From: Micromonospora cathayae
GTDB taxonomy: Bacteria; Actinomycetota; Actinomycetes; Mycobacteriales; Micromonosporaceae
Direction: 5' to 3'
DNA length: 64,000 bases
NCBI RefSeq assembly: GCF_028993575.1
Contig: NZ_CP118615.1
Coordinates: forward strand, 6,663,001 to 6,727,000
A program made the translations under genes and the position numbers. Below are positions 9,473 through 17,466 of the stretch, piece after piece (position 1 is the stretch's first letter; each line of letters begins with the position of its first letter). The notes below the pieces were generated by a model. The model did not search any database, was not told the DNA's origin, and was given only the letters and a program-made list of their open reading frames with translations.

Positions 9473-9513
9473 CTTGGACAGTTACCGTCCACACACGACG
9501 GTAACTGTCCAAG
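9473..9513. promoter_or_regulatory. Perfect 16-bp palindrome upstream of the NACHT gene
   Basis: CTTGGACAGTTACCGT (9473-9488) and its exact reverse complement (9498-9513) flank a 9-base spacer. It begins 24 bp before the NACHT start codon, within the likely promoter. Arm length and symmetry fit an operator for a dimeric repressor. It could also be a hairpin ending the upstream DUF350 transcript, although no U tract follows. Confidence 0.7.
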
Positions 9514-9601
9514 ACTTGCCGGCGCGCGGCGCGGCGCGGTGCCGGACCGGCGCGGTGCCGGACCGGCGGGCCGGGGCAGAGCGGCGCAGGCCGGGCCGGG
9601 G

Positions 9602-10027
9602 TCAGGCGATGCAGGCGCAGACGATCAGCGCGGCCCCGAAGTGGGTGGCGGCGCTGACCTTGCCGGCCGGGTGCGGCTCGTCGGCGCAGATGATCTCGCC
9701 GAGCTTGCCCGGGGTGAGCAGGTCGAGCACAAGGAACGCCAAGCCCATGATCAACAGGCCGACCAGCCCGAAGACCACCGTCGAGGCGAGTCCCTTGCCG
9801 AAGTCGTCGTAGCTGGTGAAGATCGCGGTGAACACGATCCCGGCGATGCCGAGCTGGTTGGCGGCCAGCAGCAGCGCCGCGTTGCCGTTGCGGCGTACCC
9901 AGATCAGGTCACGCAGCCGGCCCGGTGTCAGCAGGTCGACCAGCACGAAACCGGCCGCCATCAACCCGACCCCGACGATCCCGAACACGACGCTCTGCCA
10001 TGCTCCGGCGAACAGGTCCTCCAGCAC
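9602..10027 (-). CDS. DUF350-family integral membrane protein
   Basis: The 141-residue protein is built of four hydrophobic segments arranged as two similar pairs: ...GFVLVDLLTPGRLRDLIW and ...AFLVLDLLTPGKLGEIIC. This internal duplication with an L(V/L)DLLTPG(R/K)L motif in each half is characteristic of DUF350 membrane proteins. The start is a GTG giving MLEDLFAG. No biochemical function is established for the family. It has its own transcription unit between glnA2 and the NACHT gene, all on the minus strand. Confidence 0.85.
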   Translation of the reverse strand: MLEDLFAGAWQSVVFGIVGVGLMAAGFVLVDLLTPGRLRDLIWVRRNGNAALLLAANQLGIAGIVFTAIFTSYDDFGKGLASTVVFGLVGLLIMGLAFLVLDLLTPGKLGEIICADEPHPAGKVSAATHFGAALIVCACIA

Positions 10028-10108
10028 CGACTACCTCCCACACAGGCTGTGCCGGTCAGGGGACGCCGGCAGCGTGGTCGAGACGATAGCCGCCGGCCGC
10101 AACCGGAC

Positions 10109-11458
10109 CTACAGGGAGAGGTACCGCTGCCGCTCGTACGGGGTGACCTCGCGGCGGTACTGCTCCCACTCGGCGCGCTTGTTGCGCAGGAAGAAGTCGA
10201 AGACGTGCTCGCCGAGCACCTCGGCGACCAGCTCCGAGCCGGCCATCACGTCGATCGCCTCGGCCAGGTTCTCCGGCAGGGCTTCGTACCCCATCGCCTT
10301 GCGCTCGGCGTTGGACAGCGCCCAGACGTCGTCCTCGGCGCCCGGGGGCAGCTCGTAGCCCTCCTCGATGCCCTTCAGGCCCGCCCCGAGCATCACCGCG
10401 AAGGCGAGGTACGGGTTGGTCGCCGAGTCCAGCGAGCGGACCTCCACCCGGGCCGAGTTCGGCTTGCCGTACGCCGGGACGCGGACCAGGGCGGAACGGT
10501 TCAGGTGACCCCAGCAGACGTACGCCGGGCTCTCGGTGATCCGGTCCGGCAGCGCCTGCGGGAAGAGCCGCTTGTACGAGTTGACCCACTGGTTGGTGAC
10601 CGCGGTGTACTCGCGGGCGTGCACGAGCAGCCCGGCGATGAACGACTTGGCGACCTTGGACAGCTTCATCGGGTCGTCGGAGTCGTGGAACGCGTTGCGC
10701 TCCCCCTCGAACAGCGACAGGTGGGTGTGCATGCCGCTGCCCGGCTGGTCGGTGAACGGCTTCGGCATGAAGCTGGCCTGCACGCCGGTGGAGAGCGCGA
10801 CCTCCTTGACCACGTGCCGGAAGGTCATGATGTTGTCGGCGGTGGTCAGCGCGTCCGCGTACCGCAGGTCGATCTCCTGCTGGCCGGGGGCGACCTCGTG
10901 GTGGCTGAACTCCACCGAGATGCCGATCCGCTCCAGCGACAGCACCGCCTGCCGGCGGAAGTCCCGGGCGACCGCGTGGGTGGTGTGCTCGAAGTACCCG
11001 CCGGTGTCGACCGGGACGGGCACCGAGCCGTCCTGCGGGCCGTTCTCCAGCAGGAAGAACTCGATCTCCGGGTGGGTGTAGAAGGTGAAGCCCTTGTCGG
11101 CGGCCCGGGACAGCATCCGGCGCAGCACGTGCCGCGGATCGGCCCAGGACGGGGTGCCGTCGGGGAGCAGGATGTCGCAGAACATCCGGGCGCTCTCGCC
11201 GCTGACCCCACCCTCGAACGGGAAGACCTGGAAGGTGGTCGGGTCGGGCATGGCCACCATGTCGGACTCGAAGACCCGGGCGAAGCCCTCGATCGCCGAG
11301 CCGTCGAACCCGATGCCCTCCTCGAAGGCGGCCTCCAGCTCGGCCGGGGCCACCGACACGCTCTTGAGCGTGCCGAGCACGTCGGTGAACCACAGCCGGA
11401 CGAAACGGATGTCCCGCTCTTCCAGCGTACGGAGGACGAACTCCTGCTGACGGTCCAC
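10109..11458 (-). CDS. glnA2: GlnA2-type glutamine synthetase (GSI-alpha)
   Basis: This family makes glutamine from glutamate, ammonia and ATP; the exact substrate of GlnA2 proteins is less settled. The 449-residue product opens DRQQEFVLRTLEERDIRFVR and ends FFLRNKRAEWEQYRREVTPYE, closely matching what I recall of mycobacterial GlnA2. Active-site blocks HPEIEFFLL, SHHEVAPGQQEIDLRYADA and the MPKPF...GSGMHTH loop are present. The stretch that holds the adenylylated tyrosine in GSI-beta enzymes reads DDVWALSNAE here, with no tyrosine. It is therefore unlikely to be the GlnE target despite lying near glnE. GAGGGG five bases before the GTG at 11458 sets the start, rather than the in-frame codons upstream. 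Confidence 0.93.
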   Translation of the reverse strand: MDRQQEFVLRTLEERDIRFVRLWFTDVLGTLKSVSVAPAELEAAFEEGIGFDGSAIEGFARVFESDMVAMPDPTTFQVFPFEGGVSGESARMFCDILLPDGTPSWADPRHVLRRMLSRAADKGFTFYTHPEIEFFLLENGPQDGSVPVPVDTGGYFEHTTHAVARDFRRQAVLSLERIGISVEFSHHEVAPGQQEIDLRYADALTTADNIMTFRHVVKEVALSTGVQASFMPKPFTDQPGSGMHTHLSLFEGERNAFHDSDDPMKLSKVAKSFIAGLLVHAREYTAVTNQWVNSYKRLFPQALPDRITESPAYVCWGHLNRSALVRVPAYGKPNSARVEVRSLDSATNPYLAFAVMLGAGLKGIEEGYELPPGAEDDVWALSNAERKAMGYEALPENLAEAIDVMAGSELVAEVLGEHVFDFFLRNKRAEWEQYRREVTPYERQRYLSL

Positions 11459-11805
11459 TGCCACCCCTCGCACCATCTCCGCCGGTCGTCGGATTGACAC
11501 CGACCCGGCCTGACCGACCAGTGTTCCCCGGCCTCGTTACGCAGACGTTACGCGACCGGTGACCCGGCCCGCCCAGGTGTCCCACTGTCGGTCCCCTGGT
11601 AGCACCGGCTCCTCCCGCAGTGTCGCGCAGCCGGTGCCCACCCCGCCCACCGGGGACCGAAACCGACCGGAACCGGCCGACCGCAACCGGCGCGCCCGGA
11701 ACCGACCGACCGACCGGAACCGGCGCGCCCGGAACCGGGCCGGCGCGGGCCAGCCGGTACGCCGCCCGCCGCGCCCGCCCGCGCCGACTGCGGCAAGATG
11801 AGGAC
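11459..11805. other. Divergent intergenic region, glnA2/nadE
   Basis: About 347 bp separate the divergent glnA2 and nadE genes. The left part should hold the glnA2 promoter; no clear hexamers stand out. The right part is low-complexity ACCGG-rich sequence with a 20-bp direct repeat, annotated separately. No further gene is supported. Confidence 0.6.
11685..11737. repeat. 20-bp direct repeat, ACCGG-rich
   Basis: AACCGGCGCGCCCGGAACCG occurs at 11685-11704 and again at 11718-11737, exactly 33 bp apart, joined by GACC-type repeats. It lies 70-120 bp upstream of nadE. It may be slippage sequence or a binding array; nothing distinguishes these. Confidence 0.75.
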
Positions 11806-13566
11806 ATGCCCACCCTGCGCCTCGCTCTCGCCCAGGTCAACCCGACGGTCGGCGACCTCGCCGGCAACGCCGAGCTGGTCCGCCGCTGGACCCGGCAGGC
11901 GGCCGACGCCGGGGCCCAGCTCGTCGCCTTCCCGGAGATGGTGCTGACCGGCTACCCGGTCGAGGACCTGGTCTTCCGGCGGTCCTTCGTGGCCGCGTCG
12001 CGGGCCGCCCTGGAGCGGCTCGCCGCCGACCTGGCCGCCGACGGCCTCGGTGACCTGCCGGTGGTGGTCGGCTACCTGGACGCCGACGGGCCGCCGCAGG
12101 TCAGCGCGGACGCCGAGCCGGGGCGCGGGGCCCGCAACGCCGCCGCGGTGCTGCACGGCGGGACGGTGGCGGCCCGCTACTTCAAGCACCACCTGCCCAA
12201 CTACGGGGTCTTCGACGAGGACCGCTACTTCGTGCCCGGTGACACGCTGACCGTGGTGCGGATCGGCGGGGTGGACGTGGCGCTGACCATCTGCGAGGAC
12301 CTCTGGCAGGCCGGTGGCCCGTTCGCGGTGGCCCGGCAGGCCGGGGTGGGCCTGGTGGTCAACATCAACGGCTCGCCGTACGAGCTGAACAAGGACGACA
12401 TCCGGAGCCCGCTGGTCAGCCGGCGGGCCGTCGAGGCCGGGGCGGCCATCGCGTACGTGAACATGATCGGCGGCCAGGACGAGCTGGTCTTCGAGGGTGA
12501 CTCGATGGTGGTGGCCGCCGACGGCACGCTGCTCGCCCGCGCCCCGCAGTTCGTCGAGCACCTGCTGCTGCACGACCTGGACCTGCCGGCCGCGCCGGAG
12601 CACGGGCCGGGGTCCGGTGACCTGGCCGACGGCATGCGGGTCACCCGGACCCGGGTCAGCGGCACCGGGCCGGCTCCGGACGGCGCGCCGGCGTCCGGCG
12701 GGATCATCGAGCCGGTCGCCGACGAGGCCGAGGTGTGGCAGGCGCTGGTGCTGGGGCTGCGCGACTACGTCGACAAGAACCGGTTCCCGTCGGTGGTGCT
12801 GGGGCTGTCCGGTGGCATCGACTCGGCGGTGGTGGCGGCGATCGCGGTCGACGCGCTCGGCCCGCAGCGGGTCGTCGGCGTCTCCCTGCCCAGCCAGCAC
12901 TCCTCCGAGCACTCCCGGGAGGACGCCGCCGACCTGGCCAAGCGGACCGGCCTGGACTACCGGATCGAGCCGATCCAGCCGATGGTGGACACCTTCCTGG
13001 CGAACATGTCGCTGTCCGGGGTGACCGTGGAGAACCTCCAGGCCCGGGTCCGGGGCGTGATCCTGATGGCGTTGTCGAACCAGGAGGGGCACCTGGTCCT
13101 CACCACCGGCAACAAGAGCGAACTGGCGGTCGGCTACTCCACCCTCTACGGCGACTCGGTGGGCGGCTACAACCCGATCAAGGACGTGTGGAAGACGCTG
13201 GTCTGGCGGCTGGCGCGGTGGCGCAACGCCGACGCGGCCCGGCGGGGCGAGACGCCGCCGATCCCGGAGAACTCGATCGGCAAGCCGCCCAGCGCGGAGC
13301 TGAGCCCGGGGCAGCTCGACAGCGACACGCTGCCCGACTACGCGGTGCTCGACCCGGTGCTGATCGGCTACGTCGACGGTGACCTGGGGCGGGACGGTCT
13401 GGTCGAGGCGGGCCACGACGCGGCGGTCGTGGACCGGGTCCTGCGGATGGTGGACACCGCCGAGTACAAGCGCCGGCAGTCCGCCCCGGGCACGAAGATC
13501 TCCATGAAGGCGTTCGGCCGGGATCGGCGGCTGCCGATCACCAACCGGTGGCGGGAGGACTCCTGA
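11806..13566 (+). CDS. nadE: NAD+ synthase, glutamine-hydrolysing
   Basis: It catalyses the last step of NAD synthesis, amidating deamido-NAD with ammonia released from glutamine. The 586-residue protein is a fusion. An N-terminal carbon-nitrogen hydrolase domain has the catalytic triad Glu44 (FPEMVLTGYP), Lys127 (FKHHLPNYG) and Cys163 (ICEDLW). A C-terminal synthetase domain has the PP-loop SGGIDS at 335-340. Further motifs GNKSELAVGYSTLYGD and KPPSAEL are present. The ATG at 11806 begins MPTLRLALAQVNPTVGDL, the usual nitrilase-fold opening, so the long upstream extension of the frame is not coding. All key residues are intact. Confidence 0.97.
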   Translation: MPTLRLALAQVNPTVGDLAGNAELVRRWTRQAADAGAQLVAFPEMVLTGYPVEDLVFRRSFVAASRAALERLAADLAADGLGDLPVVVGYLDADGPPQVSADAEPGRGARNAAAVLHGGTVAARYFKHHLPNYGVFDEDRYFVPGDTLTVVRIGGVDVALTICEDLWQAGGPFAVARQAGVGLVVNINGSPYELNKDDIRSPLVSRRAVEAGAAIAYVNMIGGQDELVFEGDSMVVAADGTLLARAPQFVEHLLLHDLDLPAAPEHGPGSGDLADGMRVTRTRVSGTGPAPDGAPASGGIIEPVADEAEVWQALVLGLRDYVDKNRFPSVVLGLSGGIDSAVVAAIAVDALGPQRVVGVSLPSQHSSEHSREDAADLAKRTGLDYRIEPIQPMVDTFLANMSLSGVTVENLQARVRGVILMALSNQEGHLVLTTGNKSELAVGYSTLYGDSVGGYNPIKDVWKTLVWRLARWRNADAARRGETPPIPENSIGKPPSAELSPGQLDSDTLPDYAVLDPVLIGYVDGDLGRDGLVEAGHDAAVVDRVLRMVDTAEYKRRQSAPGTKISMKAFGRDRRLPITNRWREDS

Positions 13567-13687
13567 CCCACCGCGCCCACGGGCTGTGACATCCTGCACT
13601 GCGCCCTGCCCGCTCGACCCACGGCGGTGGGACGATCGCAGGTGACCCGGGGACCGCGTGGGCGGCCTCGAGGTGGAAGGAGCGGAC

Positions 13688-14581
13688 ATGTCCGATGCAG
13701 CGAGCGGCAGCGTGCCCACCGGTGGCCGCGCCACCGGGGAGACCACAGCCCAGACCGAGGTGACCGCGCTCTACGGTGGTCCGGCCACCCGCCGGGTCCG
13801 GGCCCGGGACCTGCTGGCCGCCAAGGAGCGCGGCGAGCGGTGGCCGATGCTGACCGCGTACGACCAGTACACCGCGGGGATCTTCGACCAGGCGGGCATC
13901 CCGGTGCTGCTGGTCGGCGACTCGGCGGCGAACAACGTCTTCGGGCACGAGACCACCCTGCCGATCACCGTCGACGAGCTGCTGCCGCTGGTCCGGGCGG
14001 TGGTCCGGGCCACCCGGCACGCGCTGGTCGTCGGCGACCTGCCGTTCGGCTCGTACGAGGAGGGGCCGACCCAGGCGCTGCGTACGGCGGTGCGGTTCAT
14101 GAAGGAGGGCGGCTGCCACGCGGTGAAGCTGGAGGGCGGCCGGCGCTGCGCCGCCCAGATCCGGGCCATCACCGACGCGGGCATCCCGGTGATGGCGCAC
14201 ATCGGGTTCACCCCGCAGTCCGAGCACACCATCGGCGGGTACCGGGTGCAGGGGCGCGGCGGTGCCGCCGAGGACGTCCTCGCCGACGCGCGGGCGGTGG
14301 CCGAGGCGGGCGCGTTCGCGGTGGTGCTGGAGATGGTGCCCGGCGAGGTCGCCAAGCGGGTCACCGGTGAGCTGACCATCCCGACCGTGGGCATCGGGGC
14401 CGGCCCGGACACCGACGCGCAGGTGCTGGTCTGGCAGGACATGTCCGGCCTGCGGACCGGGAAGGCCCCCCGGTTCGTCAAGCGCTACGCCGACCTGGCC
14501 GGGGTGCTGACCGACGCGACCCGCCGGTTCGCCGACGAGGTCCGCGCCGGGGAGTTCCCGGCCGCCGAACACACCTTCTGA
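13688..14581 (+). CDS. panB: PanB, ketopantoate hydroxymethyltransferase
   Basis: PanB transfers a hydroxymethyl group from methylene-tetrahydrofolate to alpha-ketoisovalerate, the first committed step of pantothenate and CoA synthesis. The 297-residue protein has the family motifs in order: [29 protein letters not shown] (metal-binding Asp), [31 protein letters not shown] and the catalytic glutamate region VLEMVP. A 40-residue variable N-terminus precedes the barrel. AAGGAG lies upstream of the ATG at 13688. It follows nadE in the same orientation with a 121-bp gap, so both make cofactors but may have separate promoters. Confidence 0.97.
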   Translation: MSDAASGSVPTGGRATGETTAQTEVTALYGGPATRRVRARDLLAAKERGERWPMLTAYDQYTAGIFDQAGIPVLLVGDSAANNVFGHETTLPITVDELLPLVRAVVRATRHALVVGDLPFGSYEEGPTQALRTAVRFMKEGGCHAVKLEGGRRCAAQIRAITDAGIPVMAHIGFTPQSEHTIGGYRVQGRGGAAEDVLADARAVAEAGAFAVVLEMVPGEVAKRVTGELTIPTVGIGAGPDTDAQVLVWQDMSGLRTGKAPRFVKRYADLAGVLTDATRRFADEVRAGEFPAAEHTF

Positions 14582-14592
14582 CCGGTACGCCG

Positions 14593-14619
14593 GGCGGCGC
14601 GGCCCGGGGTCGCGCCGCC
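14593..14619 (+). terminator. GC hairpin after panB
   Basis: GGCGGCGCG (14593-14601) pairs with CGCGCCGCC (14611-14619) around a 9-base loop, starting 11 bp after the panB stop. It is a likely U-tract-free terminator, although the next gene starts directly downstream on the same strand. Confidence 0.55.
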
Positions 14620-14623
14620 GGCC

Positions 14624-15034
14624 GTGGCGGGCCACACCCATCGGGTGGGTGACTTCGGGATCCCGGGCTACCGGGCCCGGGGGCTGACCGGCCGGACCGC
14701 CCTCGCCGGAACCCACGGGGCACGGCTGGCCGGGCTGACCGGCCGGCCGTTGACCCGGGTCTGGCTGGCCTGGGACCTGACCGACGACTCCTGGTGGTCC
14801 GACTGTCCGGTGCTGCTGGACTTCGCCGGTGAGCAGGTCGAGGTCAACCACTGGAAGTGCGACGAGGTGGCCGTCTCCTGGAACACCGTCGACCCGTCCC
14901 GTGGCGTCCGGTGGCCGGGCCTGGACGACGTCCCGATCGGCTGGCGGGCGGAGCCGCTGCCCGGACTGGCCGGCCTGGTCGGCCTGGTCGGTGACCGGGG
15001 TCGACCTGCTGGAGTGGCACGGCGACCCGGGTGA
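14624..15034 (+). CDS. Small conserved-looking protein, probably frameshifted at its end
   Basis: The GTG at 14624 gives 136 residues with a Trp-rich central block (TRVWLAWDLTDDSWWSDCPV, then NHWKCDEVAVSWNTVDPS) that looks genuinely coding. No domain is recognised. After about 14988 the frame becomes low in sense (GDRGRPAGVARRPG). In another frame the sequence continues TGVDLLEWHGDPGDLANGTV, which fits the preceding part better. I read this as a one- or two-base indel near 14985-14995, either real or a sequencing error. The alternative frame would run into the end of the converging F420 reductase gene, so the true C-terminus is unclear. Confidence 0.55.
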   Translation: MAGHTHRVGDFGIPGYRARGLTGRTALAGTHGARLAGLTGRPLTRVWLAWDLTDDSWWSDCPVLLDFAGEQVEVNHWKCDEVAVSWNTVDPSRGVRWPGLDDVPIGWRAEPLPGLAGLVGLVGDRGRPAGVARRPG

Positions 15035-15070
15035 CCTGGCCAACGGGACCGTGGCGCCTGCCGGCGACGG

Positions 15071-15769
15071 TCAGAGGTCGGTGACCCGGATGCCGGCGTG
15101 TGCCTTGTACCGCTTGTTGATGGCGATCAGGTTCGCGGTGAACGCCTCGATCTGGTGGGCGTTGCGCAGCCGGCCGGCGTAGATGCCGCGCATGCCGGGG
15201 ATCCGGGCGGCCAGCGCGGCGACCACCCCGGCGACCTCGCGGTCCTCGGTGCAGATCAGCACGTCCAGGTCGATCCGGTCGATCTCCGGGTCGGCCAGCA
15301 GCGGCGCGCTGACGTGGTTGAACGCGGCGCACACCCGGGAGTCGGGCAGCAGCGCGGCGGCCTGCTGGACGGCGCTGCCCTCCTCGACCGGCAGCGCGTA
15401 CGGGCCCTGCTTGTCGAAACCGAGCGGGTTCACGCAGTCCACGACGATCTTGCCGGCGAGGGGTTCGGCCAGCGCGGCGACGGTGGCGGCGTGTCCGGCC
15501 CACGGCACCGCGACGACCACCACGTCGCTGCCCCGGGCCGCTTCCTCGTTGCCGGTACCGGTGACCGTGGCCCCGGCCGCCACGCCGGGCAGGGCGGCGA
15601 TCTCCCGGGCCGCCTCGTCGGCCCGTTCGGCGGACCGGGACCCGATCAGTACGGTGTGTCCGGCCCGCGCGAACCGGTAGGCGAGCCCCCGTCCCTGGTC
15701 GCCGGTGCCCCCGATGATGCCGATGGTCAGCCCGGACACGTCGGGCAGTGCGCTCGCGTCATATCCCAT
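15071..15769 (-). CDS. npdG: F420-dependent NADP+ oxidoreductase
   Basis: This enzyme moves hydride between coenzyme F420 and NADP, supplying reduced F420 or NADPH. The 232-residue protein has a Rossmann opening GIIGGTGDQGRGLAYRFARAG with SRSAERADEAA for NADP phosphate binding. VVVAVPWAGH and CVNPLGFD follow, and then the conserved AAFNHVSA block typical of the F420:NADP family. GAGG eight bases before the ATG at 15769 fixes the start; the longer open frame continuing upstream is read-through of the neighbouring region. It lies 44 bp downstream of the RNB nuclease gene and may be co-transcribed. Confidence 0.9.
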   Translation of the reverse strand: MGYDASALPDVSGLTIGIIGGTGDQGRGLAYRFARAGHTVLIGSRSAERADEAAREIAALPGVAAGATVTGTGNEEAARGSDVVVVAVPWAGHAATVAALAEPLAGKIVVDCVNPLGFDKQGPYALPVEEGSAVQQAAALLPDSRVCAAFNHVSAPLLADPEIDRIDLDVLICTEDREVAGVVAALAARIPGMRGIYAGRLRNAHQIEAFTANLIAINKRYKAHAGIRVTDL

Positions 15770-15813
15770 GGAAGCATCCTCGCAAATCCGCTGGCCGCTG
15801 CGGCAGGTGCAGG

Positions 15814-17238
15814 TCAGGCGCGGGTGAAGGCGACCTTCCGGGTGGCCGGGTCGGCGGTGACCAGCCGGACCCGGACCCGCTCGCCCAGCGGCAGCTCGCC
15901 GGTGCAGCGGGCCCGTACCGGTGGCTCGTCCAACGCGACGGTGCCGGCGGGTTCGCGTCCGGGACGGGTCGGCGGCGGGTCCACGTCGACCACCGCGGCC
16001 TCGAACGTCTCCCCCACCCGGTGCTCCAGCAGCACCGCCTCGGCCAGCTCGATGGCGCCCCGGGTGGCCGCCCCGGCGGTACGGTCGGTGCCCGCCATCG
16101 TCTCCGGCAGCCTCGGCAGCGCCGCGCGGGCCCACTCCGGCACCGGCCGGTCCTCGTGCAGGGCGAGGCAGACCTCGGTGGCGTACCGGTCGGCGAGCCG
16201 CCGCAGCGGCGCGGTGACGTGCGCGTACGCGGCGGCCACCCCGCCGTGGCCGGGTTCGGCCGGCACCTCGCCGTCGAAGGCGGTGTACGCGGCCCCGCGC
16301 ATCAGCTCGGCGGCGGCGTCGACGAACGCCGCCGCCCGGGGCTGGGCCGGGTCGAGCCGGGCGATCACCTCGCCGACGCCCGTGCCGTCCGGCCAGTCGA
16401 CGCCCAGCGGGGCGGCGGCGGCGCGGAGCCGGGCCACCGCCTCCGGCTTCGGGGCGGGCATGGTGCGCAGCAGACCGACCCGTCCGGCCAGCATCAGGTC
16501 GGCCGCCGCCATGCCGGTCAGCAGGGAGATCTGCGCGTTGTGGTCCTCCATCGGCACCGGGCCGCGCAGCACCAGCCGCCAGCCGTCGCCGTCGGGTTCG
16601 ACGTCCTGCTCGGGCAGTGGCAGGTTGACCGCGCCCCGACGCAGCCCGCGCGCGGCCAGCAGGGCGCCCAGTTCGGGCAGCAGCGCGATCGGCTCGGCGA
16701 GCCGGCCGGCGTCCGCGTCGGCCTGCACGCCGACGTAGTCGAGCTTGGCGCGGCTGCGCACCACGGCCCGTTCGAGGTGGACGCCGACGGTGGCCGCGTC
16801 GGCGTCCAGGTCGATGGTCCAGAGCACGGCCGCCCGGTCGACGTCGGGCAGCAGGCTGGCCGCGCCCTCGCTGAGCGTCTCCGGGTGCAGCGGCACGTTG
16901 CCGTCGGGCAGGTAGACGGTCTGCCCGCGCCGCCAGGTCTCCGCCTCCAGCGCACCGCCGGGACGGACGTGGGTGGCGACGTCGGCGATGGCGTACCGCA
17001 CCCGGTAGCCACCTCCCGCGCGCCGGGTCAGGCACATCGCCTGGTCCAGGTCGCGGGAGGTGGCCGGGTCGAGGGTGACCAGCGGGACGTCGGTACGGTC
17101 GGCGAACGCCGGCAGCGGGGTCACCGCCGCCTCGTCCGCCTCCCGCTGCGCGTCGGGCGGGAACCGGTCGGGCAGGCCCAGCTCCGTGCGGAGCGCGCCG
17201 AAGTCGATGCGGGGTGCCAGTACGCGTCGGATGACCAC
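15814..17238 (-). CDS. RNB-domain (RNase II/R-like) exoribonuclease
   Basis: RNB enzymes degrade RNA processively from the 3' end with two metal ions. The 474-residue protein shows the catalytic block DPATSRDLDQAM near residues 54-65, YAIADVATHVRPGG just after it, and GNVPLHPETLSEGAASLLP. The late HVTAPLRRLADRY motif of the RNB domain is also present. It lacks the N-terminal cold-shock domains and a C-terminal S1 domain of typical RNase R and RNase II. It is therefore the short stand-alone form common in actinobacteria. The start is a GTG at 17238. All the aspartates expected for metal binding are present. Confidence 0.92.
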   Translation of the reverse strand: MVIRRVLAPRIDFGALRTELGLPDRFPPDAQREADEAAVTPLPAFADRTDVPLVTLDPATSRDLDQAMCLTRRAGGGYRVRYAIADVATHVRPGGALEAETWRRGQTVYLPDGNVPLHPETLSEGAASLLPDVDRAAVLWTIDLDADAATVGVHLERAVVRSRAKLDYVGVQADADAGRLAEPIALLPELGALLAARGLRRGAVNLPLPEQDVEPDGDGWRLVLRGPVPMEDHNAQISLLTGMAAADLMLAGRVGLLRTMPAPKPEAVARLRAAAAPLGVDWPDGTGVGEVIARLDPAQPRAAAFVDAAAELMRGAAYTAFDGEVPAEPGHGGVAAAYAHVTAPLRRLADRYATEVCLALHEDRPVPEWARAALPRLPETMAGTDRTAGAATRGAIELAEAVLLEHRVGETFEAAVVDVDPPPTRPGREPAGTVALDEPPVRARCTGELPLGERVRVRLVTADPATRKVAFTRA

Positions 17239-17330
17239 GCGGTCAATCTTGGCAGCGCCCCGCCCGTTCCGCCCGCTGCCGGGTGGCCGGGGGCGTCGGC
17301 GGCCCGCTCCGGCTCCCCGGACCCGGCTGA

Positions 17331-17440
17331 CCTCGGCGGAGCACCCGGGTTCCCGGACTCGGTCGGCACCGGCGGAGCACCCGCATTCCCGGACCGGGCC
17401 GGCGTCAGCAGAGCATCCGGGTTCCGGGGCGCGGCAGGCG
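17331..17440. repeat. Three degenerate 36-bp tandem repeats
   Basis: The core CGGAGCACCCGGGTTCCCGG recurs with a few changes at about 17337, 17373 and 17409, an exact 36-bp period. It lies between the RNB gene start and the end of the H1-like gene. Because 36 is a multiple of three, one minus-strand frame encodes 12-residue repeats, but no start or ribosome-binding site supports translation. Confidence 0.75.
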
Positions 17441-17466
17441 TCGACCTGACCGGACCGGGTGCGGAC

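Noticed and set aside
7452..9812. 786-codon plus-strand frame over the NACHT gene
   Set aside because: Composition is Gly/Gln/Arg/His-rich with no fold, and it is antisense to a NACHT protein with intact Walker motifs.
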